From the NCBI GenBank assembly GCA_963792175.1, contig CAWBVG010000039.1, forward strand, positions 1 through 64,000: 64,000 nt of DNA. Reading direction: 5' to 3'. The translations under genes and the position numbers were made by a program. This DNA comes from CAWBVG01 sp963792175 (GTDB lineage: Bacteria > Acidobacteriota > Vicinamibacteria > Vicinamibacterales > CAVVIG01). The notes under the pieces were generated by a model. The model made no database searches and had not been told where the DNA came from. It worked only from the letters and a program-made list of their open reading frames with translations. Within the stretch, counting starts at the first letter, position 1. Each line of letters opens with the position of its first letter. Shown piece by piece: positions 29,270 through 38,115 of this stretch.

Positions 29270-30250
29270 CGGCGACGTTTCTCGATCTCGTCGATCTCGC
29301 TTCGGAGCGGCTCGGCGGTTCGGTCGTCGCCGCCAACGACGAGTTCTTCGCGCCGAAGGAGGGCCTCATCAACGCTGCCGCTCCCGATCTGGATCGAGGG
29401 CAAGTACACCGAACGCGGCAAATGGATGGACGGCTGGGAGACGCGCCGCCGGCGCGATGGCGGCGATCACGACTGGTGCATCGTCCGTCTCGGCGTGCGC
29501 GGCGTCGTACGAGGTGTCGACGTCGAGACGACGTTTTTCAAGGGGAATTTTCCGGAGTCGTGCGCCGTGGACGCGTGCGACGCGAGTCCATTGGCGGCGG
29601 CCGACGAACTGTCGCGCGCCTCGTGGCGCGAAATCGTGCCGCGAACGACGCTGGCCGGCGACTCGCACAACCCGATCGCCGCGTCCGTCGAGTCAAAGGC
29701 GACGCACGTACGTCTGCGCATCTTTCCGGACGGCGGCGTGGCCCGGCTCCGGGTCCATGGCGACGTCGCGCCGGACTGGGACCGGCTGCGAAAGCGCGGC
29801 GACGTCGACCTCGCGGCTGTCGAGCATGGCGGCGTTGTCGTCGCCTGCAGCGACATGTTCTTCGGCTCCCGCCACAACTTGATCATGCCCGGCGATGCGA
29901 CCCACATGGGCGATGGCTGGGAGACGAAGCGGCGGCGTGGCGCGGGACACGATTGGACGATCGTCCGGCTCGGGACCGCGGGCGCGATTCGACGGGTGGA
30001 GATCGACACGCGCCACTTCAAGGGGAACGCGCCGGGTGCTTGCAGCCTGGAAGGCGCGGCCGGCGAACCGGGACGCGACCTTGCCGGGTTGCAGTGGGGA
30101 GATCTCCTGACGCGCACCGCGCTCCAACCGCATACCAGGCACGCCTTCGAGGACGACCTGCGGCCGCTTGGCGACATCACACACGTGCGGTTCAACATCT
30201 ATCCCGACGGCGGCGTCGGGCGCCTGCGCCTGTTTGGCCGGCCCCGATAG
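29266..30250 (+). CDS. alc: Allantoicase (one frameshift)
   Basis: About 327 residues made of two similar jelly-roll halves, as expected. N-terminal half: LASERLGGSVVAANDEFFAP, KWMDGWETRRRR, HDWCIVRLG; C-terminal half: GDGWETKRRRGAGHDWTIVRLG and THVRFNIYPDGGVGRLRLFG. It hydrolyses allantoate to ureidoglycolate and urea. One frame break lies near 29385 (EGLINAAAP to PIWIEGKY). ATG 29266 overlaps the allantoinase stop. A 72-nt palindromic repeat follows the stop. Confidence 0.93.
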
Positions 30251-30253
30251 AGC

Positions 30254-30325
30254 AACCGCAGAGAACGCAGAGACCGGAGAGAAAGAACGTATCTTTTCTC
30301 TGCGATCTCTGCGCGCTCTGCGGTT
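30254..30325 (+). repeat. Complete CCGCAGAG-family palindrome
   Basis: Left arm AACCGCAGAGAACGCAGAGA and right arm TCTCTGCGCGCTCTGCGGTT are almost perfect inverted repeats around an AT-rich loop with TCTTTTCTC. It lies between allantoicase and the uraD-uraH gene. Best-preserved copy of this family. Confidence 0.9.
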
Positions 30326-30338
30326 ATGTTCTTGTCAC

Positions 30339-31286
30339 ATGCGCCTCGAGGAGGTCAACGCACTCGACGAGGAATCCGCCGCCCGCACGCTCCAGCGCTG
30401 CTGCGGGTCGTCGCGGTGGGCCCAGGCGATGGTGCGGGCGAGGCCGTTTCCGAGCGCCGCGGCGATGATGGACCTGGGCGACGCCGTCTGGGTGTCGCTT
30501 GATGCCGGCGACTGGTTCGAGGCGTTCGCGGCCCATCCGCGCATCGGGGAGCCGGTCTCGCCGTCCCTCGACGATGCTCGGGACGGCCCTGAGCTTGTCG
30601 AAGGGCCGAAGCTCGCTGGCGTCGATTCGAGCGAAGGCGGGCCCGCGGGCGCCGGTTCGAGCGAAACCAGGAGCGCGCGCTGGGAGGGCGAGGAGCAGTC
30701 GGGCGCGCGGCTGGCCGACGCTGATGCGCGCCGCCGGCTGGCCGAGGGCAACGGTCAGTACGAGGCACGGTTCGGCTACATGTTCATTGTTTGCGCGACC
30801 GGAAAGTCGGTCGAGCAGATGCTGGAGATCCTCGAGGCGCGGCTGAAGAACGACCCGCACGAGGAATTGCGGATTGCCGCCGAAGAGCAGCGGCAGATCA
30901 CGAGGTTGCGGCTCGGTAAGTTGCTGGACGAGGAGACAGGCGCCCGCCACATGATCACGACACATGTCCTCGACACCGCCCGCGGCGGGCCCGCCGTCGG
31001 CATGACGGTGATTCTCGAAATGCGGCATGCCAGCGAGTGGAGCCCCATCGGCCGCGGCACGACCGACGATCGCGGACGTGTCACCTCGCTCACCACCGAC
31101 AAAGAACTTGCACCGGGGACCTATCGCCTCACCTTCGACACCGGGACATACCATCGCGACCAGGGCGTCGGCATGCCGTTTTTTCCGGAAGCGAAGATCA
31201 CGTTCAGCGTGCGCGATCCCGACGAGCACTATCACGTGCCGCTTCTGCTGAGCCCCTTCGGGTACAGCACGTATCGGGGCACATGA
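30339..31286 (+). CDS. uraDH: Bifunctional OHCU decarboxylase / 5-hydroxyisourate hydrolase
   Basis: 315 residues. Residues 1-205 are UraD: FEAFAAHPRIGEP carries the catalytic His, and NGQYEARFGYMFIVCATGKS and ELRIAAEEQRQITRLRL follow. Residues 206-315 are the transthyretin-like UraH: ITTHVLDTARGGPA, RGTTDDRGRV and the C-terminal YHVPLLLSPFGYSTYRGT. UraH hydrolyses 5-hydroxyisourate and UraD decarboxylates the product to S-allantoin, so one polypeptide completes both steps after uricase. About 40 residues between RIGEP and RWEGEEQ are foreign to the family and match a repeat (30561-30612 and its right flank). The stop overlaps an ATGATG just before uricase. Confidence 0.93.
   Translation: MRLEEVNALDEESAARTLQRCCGSSRWAQAMVRARPFPSAAAMMDLGDAVWVSLDAGDWFEAFAAHPRIGEPVSPSLDDARDGPELVEGPKLAGVDSSEGGPAGAGSSETRSARWEGEEQSGARLADADARRRLAEGNGQYEARFGYMFIVCATGKSVEQMLEILEARLKNDPHEELRIAAEEQRQITRLRLGKLLDEETGARHMITTHVLDTARGGPAVGMTVILEMRHASEWSPIGRGTTDDRGRVTSLTTDKELAPGTYRLTFDTGTYHRDQGVGMPFFPEAKITFSVRDPDEHYHVPLLLSPFGYSTYRGT
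30561..30612 (+). repeat. Intragenic GCCCTGAGC-GTCGAAGGGC palindrome (copy 1)
   Basis: CGTCCCTCGACGATGCTCGG, then GACGGCCCTGAGCTTGTCGA and AGGGCCGAAG. Nearly the same 50 nt occurs at 40632-40683, and inverted at 44766-44818. Here it is in frame inside the UraD domain and encodes a charged loop. Confidence 0.88.
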
Positions 31287-31329
31287 TGATTCCAACGCCG
31301 AGTCACCACTCAAACACCGGATGGCCCCG

Positions 31330-32161
31330 ATGCCCGCGTTAGCGTGGAATCGATACGGCAAATCAGCGCGTCCGGCTGGTCAAGGTCCGGCGGCCGTCGG
31401 GTGATGCGCCGCACGAGCTGGTCGATCTGACGATCGACGTCCAGCTCGAGGGGGCGTTCGACGCCGTGTATGTCGAAGGCGACAACACGCCGTGCGTCGC
31501 CACCGACACGATGAAGAACACGGTGTATGCGCTGGCGCGACAGGAATCCCTTGCGCATGTCGAGGCGTTCGCCGGCCGCCTGGCCGATCATTTCATGGCG
31601 AAGCCGGCGGTGACACGCGTCACAGTCAGCGCGGTGGAGCACCGCTGGGACCGTCTTGGCGCGCACGCCTTCGTGCAGCCGGGCGGCGAGCAATGGACGG
31701 CGGTCGTGACGCGAGACGCCGGCGGGTCTTCGGTTGTCGCCGGATTGACCAACCTCGTCGTCCTCAAGACGACCGACTCGGCGTTCTCAGGATTTCCGCG
31801 CGATGCCTACACGACCCTGCCGGAGACGGAAGAGCGCATTCTCGCGACGTCCGTCACCGCGGCCTGGCGGTATCGCGCCGGCGCGACCGGCTTTGCCGCC
31901 CGCGATCGGATTCGCGCGGCGCTCGTCGATACGTTTGCCGCTCACGACAGCCGTTCGGTGCAGCACACGCTGTATGCAATGGCCGAGGCTGCGCTCGAGT
32001 CGTGTGCCGAGATCGACGACATCACGCTGACGATGCCGAACCGCCATCACCTGCTCGTCGATCTCGGGCCGTTCGGGCTCGACAACCCGAACGAGATCTT
32101 CGTGGCGACCGACCAGCCGTTCGGGTTGATCGAGGCGACCGTACGACGTTCGCTCAAATGA
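31330..32161 (+). CDS. uox: Urate oxidase (one frameshift)
   Basis: About 276 residues. The T-fold enzyme motifs are NRYGKS (catalytic Lys), TDTMKNTVYALA (catalytic Thr), GLTNLVVLKTTDSAFSGF and NPNEIFVATDQPFGLIEAT near the end. It oxidises urate to 5-hydroxyisourate with O2 and no cofactor. A frame break near 31366 separates NRYGKS from RVRLVKVRRPSGD. The start at ATG 31330 gives MPALAWNRYGKS; an upstream ATG at 31283 runs into a stop. No peroxisomal-type tail, as expected. Together with UraDH, allantoinase and allantoicase it makes a full urate-to-ureidoglycolate pathway. Confidence 0.93.
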
Positions 32162-32254
32162 AGCCGTGGGCCACTGCTCGGCTGCAGCCGTCGCGCGCCA
32201 GCGAGCGGCCGGATACACTGGAGGGCGAGGGCTCTAGCCGAGCCAGGGAGAACC

Positions 32255-33390
32255 ATGGGGACTGACCTGTCGACGACGTTCACCGGCATCAGATTCCAGA
32301 ATCCGTTTCTGCTGTCGTCGGCGCCGCCGACCGAATCGGAATCGAACATCGTGCGCGCGTTCGATGCCGGCTGGGGTGGAGTCGTCACCAAGACGATCGG
32401 ACTCCATCCGGTCGTCAACGTGGCTGGGACCGAAGACCAAGTTCCTGCGTGCCGACGCGGACTCGCCGCGGCTGTCGATGAAGAAGCGCCCCGGCGCGGC
32501 GCTGCACTCGTCGTGGAACTGGGAGCTGATTTCGGACAAGACGCTCGACTGGTGGGTGCCGCGGCTCGGGCGCATCAAGAAGGCCTATCCCAACCACATT
32601 CTCGTGGCGTCGATCATGGCCGGGTCGGGCAACGACACCGAGCTGCGGCACTGGCAGGAGCTGGCGATCGCCTGTCAGGAGCAGGGCTGTGACGCGCTCG
32701 AGCTCAACCTGTCGTGCCCGCACATGGATCGCCCCGACATGGGATCGAACGTCGGCAAGGACAAGGAGCTGGTGTCGATTGTCGCGAAGGCGGTCAAGGA
32801 AGTGGCGAAGATTCCGGTCTGGGCCAAGCTGACGCCGTCGACGACCGACATCGTCGTCGAGGCGCGCGGCGCGTTTCTCGGCGGCGCCGACGCCATTGTC
32901 TCGTCGAACACGTTCACGTCGCTGCCGCTGATCGATGCCGAGACGCTTGACTTCGAGGTGCACGTCGACGGCTTTGTGTCCACCGGCGGCTTGGGCGGTC
33001 CGGCGATCCTGCCGCTGTCGCTCGCGAAAATGTCGCAGCTCACGCAGGCGTTCCCGAACCGCAGCTTCTCGGGCATCGGCGGCATCTCGACGTTCGAGCA
33101 CGCGCTGAACTACTTCCTCCTGGGGTGCGGCACGGTTCAGGTGTGCACGGCCGCGATGCTGGATCACGCGATTGGGCCGAACGTCATCAAGGAGCTGAAC
33201 CAGGGCCTGGCGCGCTTCCTCGAGACCCATGCCGATCGCGGCTGGAAAAAGCTCGACGACTTCGTCGGCCTCCGGCGCGACCGCGTCGTGTCGCAGTCGA
33301 AGATCCGCCGGCCGGACGAGAAGGACTACCGCGGCGGGTACGACGCTGAAGGCTACGCGGAGCCGGTCACGGACGTCGGGGCAGCGCTAG
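32255..33390 (+). CDS. preA: Dihydropyrimidine dehydrogenase-like PreA, lacking Fe-S tail (frameshifted)
   Basis: FMN-dependent TIM-barrel of the PreA/DPD family: LSTTFTGIRFQNPFLLSSAP, AGWGGVVTKTIGLHP, LELNLSCPHMDRPDMGSNVG, IPVWAKLTPSTTDIV, and GIGGISTFEHALNYFLLGC. It reduces uracil or thymine to the dihydro form. A frame break lies near 32435. The reading frame as given continues to 33497, but that part overlaps the convergent gene and has no family match; the likely end is near 33390. The C-terminal two-cluster ferredoxin domain of E. coli PreA is absent, and no PreT gene is adjacent, so the electron donor is unclear. Confidence 0.83.
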
Positions 33391-33393
33391 GGG

Positions 33394-34704
33394 CTAGGAC
33401 CGGTCGCCGTGCGGCTCTTGAGGATCTTCACGAACGACTTGCCTGCGAAGCTCGTCGAGCGTCAGGCCGCTCTTCTCGACGGCCTCCTCTTCGGTGATCG
33501 CGCCGCAGTTCATCGCGCGCAGGAAGTAGTTCAGCAACCCCTGCCCGGTCGCGGCGTCGTCGAACACGTCGCCGACGAGCGTCGCCTGCGCGGCCTTCTG
33601 CACGAAGTTGCGGAGCCGATCCGACGCCGCGTCGAGCCCCTCGAGGAAAAACGCGTACACCGCGGCGTAGCGCGTCGGCAGCTGCGCGGGATGCAGATCC
33701 CAGCCCTGGTAAAAGCCGGTGACCAGCGAGTGGCGGACGTGCTCGTAGTGCAGACGCCAGGCGCGATGCACGACCTCGCGTGAACCAATCGGCATCACGT
33801 TGGTGGCGCCGTCGGACAGCCAGATGCCGGTGCCCGCCAGCGACACCTGCATCACGTGCTTGGCGAAGTCGCACACCGGGTGGAGCATGTGCTGATGCGC
33901 GGCCGTGATGCTGCAGGCGGCGGTGTAGTCATAGGTGCCGAAATGCGCGGCGACGATGCGCCCGCGCCCCTCGCTGACGAGCCGCGGCAGCGCGACGCTG
34001 CCGTCCGCGCCGAAAATCGATTGCGTCGTCTCGATCATCAGCTCGAAGCGCAGCGAGCCGGCCGGCAGCTCGCGCCAGTACTCGAAGGCGTCGCACGCCG
34101 AGGCGAGCGCCGCGACCTGGTCGGGCGAGGTGACCTTGGGCAGCGTGACCACGAAGTTGTGCGGCACGCGTGCCGTTCGTCCGCTCGACGAGCCGCGTGA
34201 GAAAGAGATCGAACGTGCGAAGGCTGCGCCGCTTCAGCTCCTCGTTCAGCGGCTTGATCCGGATGCCGATTCCCGGCGGCAGCCGGCCCGCCGCCAGCGC
34301 CGCCGCGACTTCGTCCGCCGCTGACTGGGCGACGCGATCCTCTTCATCGTCCGGCCGGTTGCCGAAGCCGTCCTCGAAATCGATGCGGAAATCCTCGACC
34401 GGCTCGCGCGTCAGCTTGTCGATGATGCGGAGGTACACGCGATCGGCGAGCGCGCGATCCAGGTCGAGCACGCCGGCGAGCGAGGCCGCGTCGGGCGCAT
34501 GCTCCTGCAGCGCGCGCAACGCCAGCGACGCCGAGCTTCTGCGCGGCGTCGGCCTTGAAGAGGTGCGCGCCGCCGTAGACCGTGTGAACCGGCTGCCGCG
34601 CGGGCGCATCACCCGGGAACTGTTCGGCGACGCGCTGCGTTCGCCTTGTCGAGCGCATCGAGAAACGTCGTCAGCGTGGCTTCCGGAATGGAGGTATCCG
34701 ACAT
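33394..34704 (-). CDS. DUF6986-type aldolase/citrate-lyase-like protein (frameshifted)
   Basis: About 436 residues. N-terminus MSDTSIPEATLTTFLDALDK, then QPVHTVYGGAHLFKADAA, VEDFRIDFEDGFGNRPDDEE, IGIRIKPLNEELKRRSLRT, FVVTLPKV, LRFELMIETTQSI, and FGTYDYTAACSI. The E-D-G-F-G and MIETTQ segments recall the HpcH/CitE and malate-synthase-like barrel that binds Mg and a 2-oxoacid. Frame breaks near 34165, 34530 and 34635. Convergent with preA inside the purine cluster. I infer a role downstream of ureidoglycolate or glyoxylate, but the reaction is not known from sequence. Confidence 0.7.
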
Positions 34705-34715
34705 GACGCGGGCAG

Positions 34716-34721
34716 TATAAT
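34716..34721 (+). promoter_or_regulatory. -10 box TATAAT
   Basis: TATAAT in the 32-nt divergent gap between the aldolase-like gene and the next gene, ending 15 nt before ATG 34737. Confidence 0.5.
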
Positions 34722-34736
34722 CCTCCACCTTCACTT

Positions 34737-35582
34737 ATGAGACGCGCCACGGTTCTCGGGTTGACGTTCGTGCTGGCGGTGCACTCGGCGGCGGCGCAGG
34801 ATACGACGCGGTTTGGTGACGAGGCGGCGCAGAACCTGTTCGTCCGAAGCCGGGCGGCCGTCGCGCACGCGGGCACGGTGACGCAGCTGCGGTCGCTGTG
34901 CTCCGGGGCCATCTCCGGACGATGGCCGACAATGGCGCGCCGCTCGATGGCGCGATCGAGATCAAGGTTCTGCTGCCGGACAATTTTCTCCGCATCGAAA
35001 CCTATGCCGACGTGCAGCGGTACCTCGGTTTTTCCGGCAGGTCGTTGCTGACGGCGATCCGCGAGGGCAATCGCATCGAATTGCCGCCGGAGAAAGCGGC
35101 GCCGCAAATGCTGGGCGCCACGCAGGCGCATTTCACGCGGCTGATGCTCGGCGTCGCCACCTACATCACGTCCGACCGGCAGATGACGATCCGTTCATCG
35201 GGAAGCGCCGCCGACGATGGTCGACCCGCGCGAATCCGCCCGGGCCGCGATCGCGTCATCGACGCCGCAAAGCGCGGCCGGCAGCGCGGTGGTGACGAAC
35301 CCGGGGCTGGATCCGTTCTCGCTCGACGTGCAGAGCGAGAACTTCTTCGTTCGCTTCGTCGTCGACAGCATCACGCGAATGCCCGTGCAACTGGTGTTCG
35401 CAGGCGGCAAGCAGGAGCCAACCAGCGTGGCGTTCGGCGATCGCCGCACGGTTGGCGGCTTCGATTTGCCGTACCTGATGACGACGACCGTCGGCAGCCG
35501 AACTCTGGAACGAGTGGTGTTCGACGAGATCCTGGTGAATCCCGAACTGAGCAAAGCCGACTTCCGAATCGATCGCAAGTAG
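34737..35582 (+). CDS. Secreted hypothetical protein (frameshifted)
   Basis: About 280 residues. Signal peptide MRRATVLGLTFVLAVHSAAA. The mature part has LRGHLRTMADNGAPLDGAIE, IKVLLPDNFLRIETYADVQR, QAHFTRLMLGVATYITSDR and, near the end, GGFDLPYLMTTTVGSRTLER and ADFRIDRK. The beta-rich pattern with a substrate-like sandwich recalls outer-membrane-lipoprotein carriers, but I do not recognise a named family. Frame breaks near 34900 and 35215. It faces the VWA protein gene (convergent), with about 40 nt between. Confidence 0.65.
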
Positions 35583-35623
35583 AGTTCCCGCCGCATCGTT
35601 CGTTCGACCGTCGGCGGTCGTCG

Positions 35624-36526
35624 TTACGGCGACGTCAGCCGGCGGTTCGAGATCCGGATCCCCACGCTCCCGCGCGTCACGCCGATTTCGACCGTCGGCG
35701 AGCCGTCGCTGTTGGTCTCGAACTCCACCTCGTACCAGTGACTCATTTCTTTGGCATCGTCGGCGATCCGTTCGCCGAGCGCCTTCAGCTTTTCGGGAAG
35801 GCCGTTCGCGGTGTTCATGAAATCGAAGTGGCCGCCCGCCGTCTGCGCGACGTGCTGCGCCACCAGATCCGGAAAGCCGCCGCCCCGGTATTTCAACGCG
35901 AACGCATGGGCGGCAATCCCGCGCTCCGGCAGATCGGTCAGCCATTTGTTGAAGGGCGTCTCGTTCGCGGGCGCGCTGCTCTCGGCGCTGTCGCCGGTCA
36001 GGATCACGAACACCGGCCAGCGGTTCTCGAGCTTCCGGAAGTACCGGCTGTCCACCTCGAGGAGGGCGTCGCGAAGCGGCGTGGCGCCGCCGTCCGGAAA
36101 CAGTCCGGCGGCAAACTCGAGCGCCTTGCGCCGGTCCGTCGTCGGCTGCAGGCGCACGCGCACCTGCCGGCCGGTCGTGATGAACATGACTTCCGCGTCG
36201 GCCGGCAGCGCCGCGAGAAACCCGTTCAGGCCGGCCCGGATCTGGGTGATGGCGTTCGCGGTGCCGTCGCTGGTGTCGACGAAGATGGCGATGCGCATCG
36301 GCGTCGTCGCGAGGCTGCTGTTCAGAACGGAACGCAGCCGTCCGCCTTCGTTGACCTCGAAATCCGCAGCGGTCAGATCCAGAATCGGCGCGCCGGCCAG
36401 GTCCGTGACGCGCACGAACACGCGTCGCATGTGGCCGACCCGCGGCTCCCGTTTCTGCGCCGGTGCGGCAGCGACGACGAGCAGGGAACAGGCGACGAGG
36501 CAGAACGCGCGAAGGCACGCACGCAT
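35624..36526 (-). CDS. Secreted VWFA-domain protein
   Basis: About 300 residues, intact. Signal peptide MRACLRAFCLVACSLLVVAA. The von Willebrand A domain has the MIDAS-like IAIFVDTSDGT at about 80-90 and VFVILTGDSAES later; an N-terminal DLAGAPILDLTAADFEVNEG strand motif is common in acidobacterial VWFA proteins. MIDAS is DTSDG rather than the canonical DxSxS, so metal binding may be weakened. The ATG at 36526 has GGAGG 4 nt upstream; a longer reading to 36568 has no such site. Likely a periplasmic or surface adhesion module. Confidence 0.82.
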   Translation of the reverse strand: MRACLRAFCLVACSLLVVAAAPAQKREPRVGHMRRVFVRVTDLAGAPILDLTAADFEVNEGGRLRSVLNSSLATTPMRIAIFVDTSDGTANAITQIRAGLNGFLAALPADAEVMFITTGRQVRVRLQPTTDRRKALEFAAGLFPDGGATPLRDALLEVDSRYFRKLENRWPVFVILTGDSAESSAPANETPFNKWLTDLPERGIAAHAFALKYRGGGFPDLVAQHVAQTAGGHFDFMNTANGLPEKLKALGERIADDAKEMSHWYEVEFETNSDGSPTVEIGVTRGSVGIRISNRRLTSP

Positions 36527-36537
36527 GAAACCTCCGG

Positions 36538-36543
36538 TATAGT
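36538..36543 (+). promoter_or_regulatory. -10-like box TATAGT for the NCS1 permease
   Basis: TATAGT ends 11 nt before ATG 36555 in the 28-nt divergent gap, implying a leader of only about 5 nt. Confidence 0.45.
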
Positions 36544-36554
36544 CTGCTGATTCT

Positions 36555-38000
36555 ATGACGGTTGCCACCGAACGTCAGCTGCCCGATGGCCGCGTGGAGC
36601 TGCGGGACACGCGCACCGTCGAATCGAGTCCCCTCTACAATCACGACCTCGCGCCGGTCCCGATCGCGCGCCGCAACTGGACGACGTACAACTATGCCGC
36701 GCTCTGGGTGAGCATGGCGCACTGCATCCCCACCTACATGCTGGCGTCCGGATTGATGGCCTCCGGCATGAACTGGCGGCAGGCGCTGTTCACCATCCTG
36801 CTGGGCAACACGATCGTGCTGGTGCCGATCCTGTTGAACTCGCATCCCGGCACCAAGTACGGCATCCCGTTTCCGGTCTTTGCCCGCGCCGCGTACGGCA
36901 CGCTGGGCTCGAACGTGCCCGCGCTGATGCGCGCGCTGGTGGCGTGCGGCTGGTTCGGCATCCAGGCATGGATCGGCGGGGAAGCGCTCCATACGTTCTT
37001 CAAGACCGTCATTCCCGGGTGGCCGATGCTGCTCGGAGCCGGAGCCGGCGGCCACACCACGACCGAGTGGCTGTCGTTCCTGCTCTTCTGGGGACTGAAC
37101 GTCTTCATCATCTATCGCGGCATGGACCTCGTCCGCGAGGTCGAGAACTGGGCGGCGCCGTTCGTGCTCGTGATGACCGGCATCCTCGTGTGGTGGGCCA
37201 TCAGCCGCGCGCAGGGGCTCGGCCCGCTGCTGGCCCAGCCAGGCAAGTTTCGAACGCTCGCGGAATTCTGGCCCGTCTTCGTGCCGTCGCTGACCGCGAT
37301 GATCGGGTTCTGGGCCACGCTGTCGCTCAACATGCCCGACTTCACGCGCTTTGGACGCAGCCAGCGCGAGCAGATTGTCGGCCAGGTGGTGGCGCTGCCG
37401 ACCACGATGTCGGTCTTTGCCCTGATGGGCGTGCTGATCACGAGCGCGACGGCCATCATCTATGGCGAGTCCATCTGGGATCCGGTCGTACTCGTCGGCC
37501 GATTCACGTCGCCGGTCGTCGTCGCGGTCTCGATGTTCACCGTCGTCGTCGCCACGATTGCCGTGAACATCGCCGCCAACGTCGTGTCGCCGGCCAACGA
37601 CTTCGCCAACGCCTTTCCGCGCGTGATCAGCTTCAAGACCGGCGGGCTCGTCACCGGCATCCTCGGCATCGTGATCCAGCCGTGGAAGCTTCTGGCCGAT
37701 CCGTCGGGCTACATCTACACCTGGCTGCTCGGCTACTCGGGCGGGCTTGGATCGATTGCCGGCGTCCTGGTCGTCGACTACTGGCTCGTCCGGCGCTGCG
37801 AGCTTCGCCTCGAAGATCTCTATCTGCCGGACGGCATCTATCGCGGCTGGAACATGCGGGCGATTGGCGCGACCGCAATCGGCTGCGCGCTCGCCTGGGG
37901 CGGCTTCGTCGTGCCGGTGCTGAAGCCGCTGTACGACTACGCCTGGTTCGTCGGATTCTTCGCCGCCGGCGCGGCGCATCTCGCGCTCGCACGACGATAA
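36555..38000 (+). CDS. NCS1 nucleobase:cation symporter
   Basis: 481 residues, intact, with 12 hydrophobic segments. Family motifs: ESSPLYNHDLAPVPIARRNW at the N-terminus, NYAALWVSMAHCIPTYML (helix 1), GIPFPVFARAAYGTLGSNVP, and MPDFTRFGRSQREQIVGQ, plus NIAANVVSPANDFANAFP in helix 8. NCS1 carriers import uracil, cytosine, purines, allantoin or hydantoins with Na or H. In this catabolic island it is the obvious importer; NIAANVVSPANDFAN resembles the allantoin/uracil branch. The substrate is inferred from context. Confidence 0.92.
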   Translation: MTVATERQLPDGRVELRDTRTVESSPLYNHDLAPVPIARRNWTTYNYAALWVSMAHCIPTYMLASGLMASGMNWRQALFTILLGNTIVLVPILLNSHPGTKYGIPFPVFARAAYGTLGSNVPALMRALVACGWFGIQAWIGGEALHTFFKTVIPGWPMLLGAGAGGHTTTEWLSFLLFWGLNVFIIYRGMDLVREVENWAAPFVLVMTGILVWWAISRAQGLGPLLAQPGKFRTLAEFWPVFVPSLTAMIGFWATLSLNMPDFTRFGRSQREQIVGQVVALPTTMSVFALMGVLITSATAIIYGESIWDPVVLVGRFTSPVVVAVSMFTVVVATIAVNIAANVVSPANDFANAFPRVISFKTGGLVTGILGIVIQPWKLLADPSGYIYTWLLGYSGGLGSIAGVLVVDYWLVRRCELRLEDLYLPDGIYRGWNMRAIGATAIGCALAWGGFVVPVLKPLYDYAWFVGFFAAGAAHLALARR

Positions 38001-38014
38001 ACCCTGCCCAGCCT

Positions 38015-38097
38015 TCGGTCTCAGCGGCCCGCACACTTGCGCAGAAGCCGCTGAGAAAATCAAGGCGCTGCGGCCTCCGCGCCCTCTGCGGTTCCCG
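38015..38097 (+). repeat. CCGCAGAG-family element, degenerate
   Basis: GGTCTCAGCGGC and GCAGAAGCCGCTGAGAA on the left, then GCCTCCGCGCCCTCTGCGGT on the right. It fills the gap before the MFS gene. Confidence 0.55.
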
Positions 38098-38115
38098 TAG
38101 TATCCTTCGCGGACC

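Noticed and set aside
33391..33497. C-terminal extension of PreA to 33497
   Set aside because: It overlaps the convergent aldolase-like gene for over 100 nt and has no family resemblance; a slip at the short TAGGG repeat explains it.
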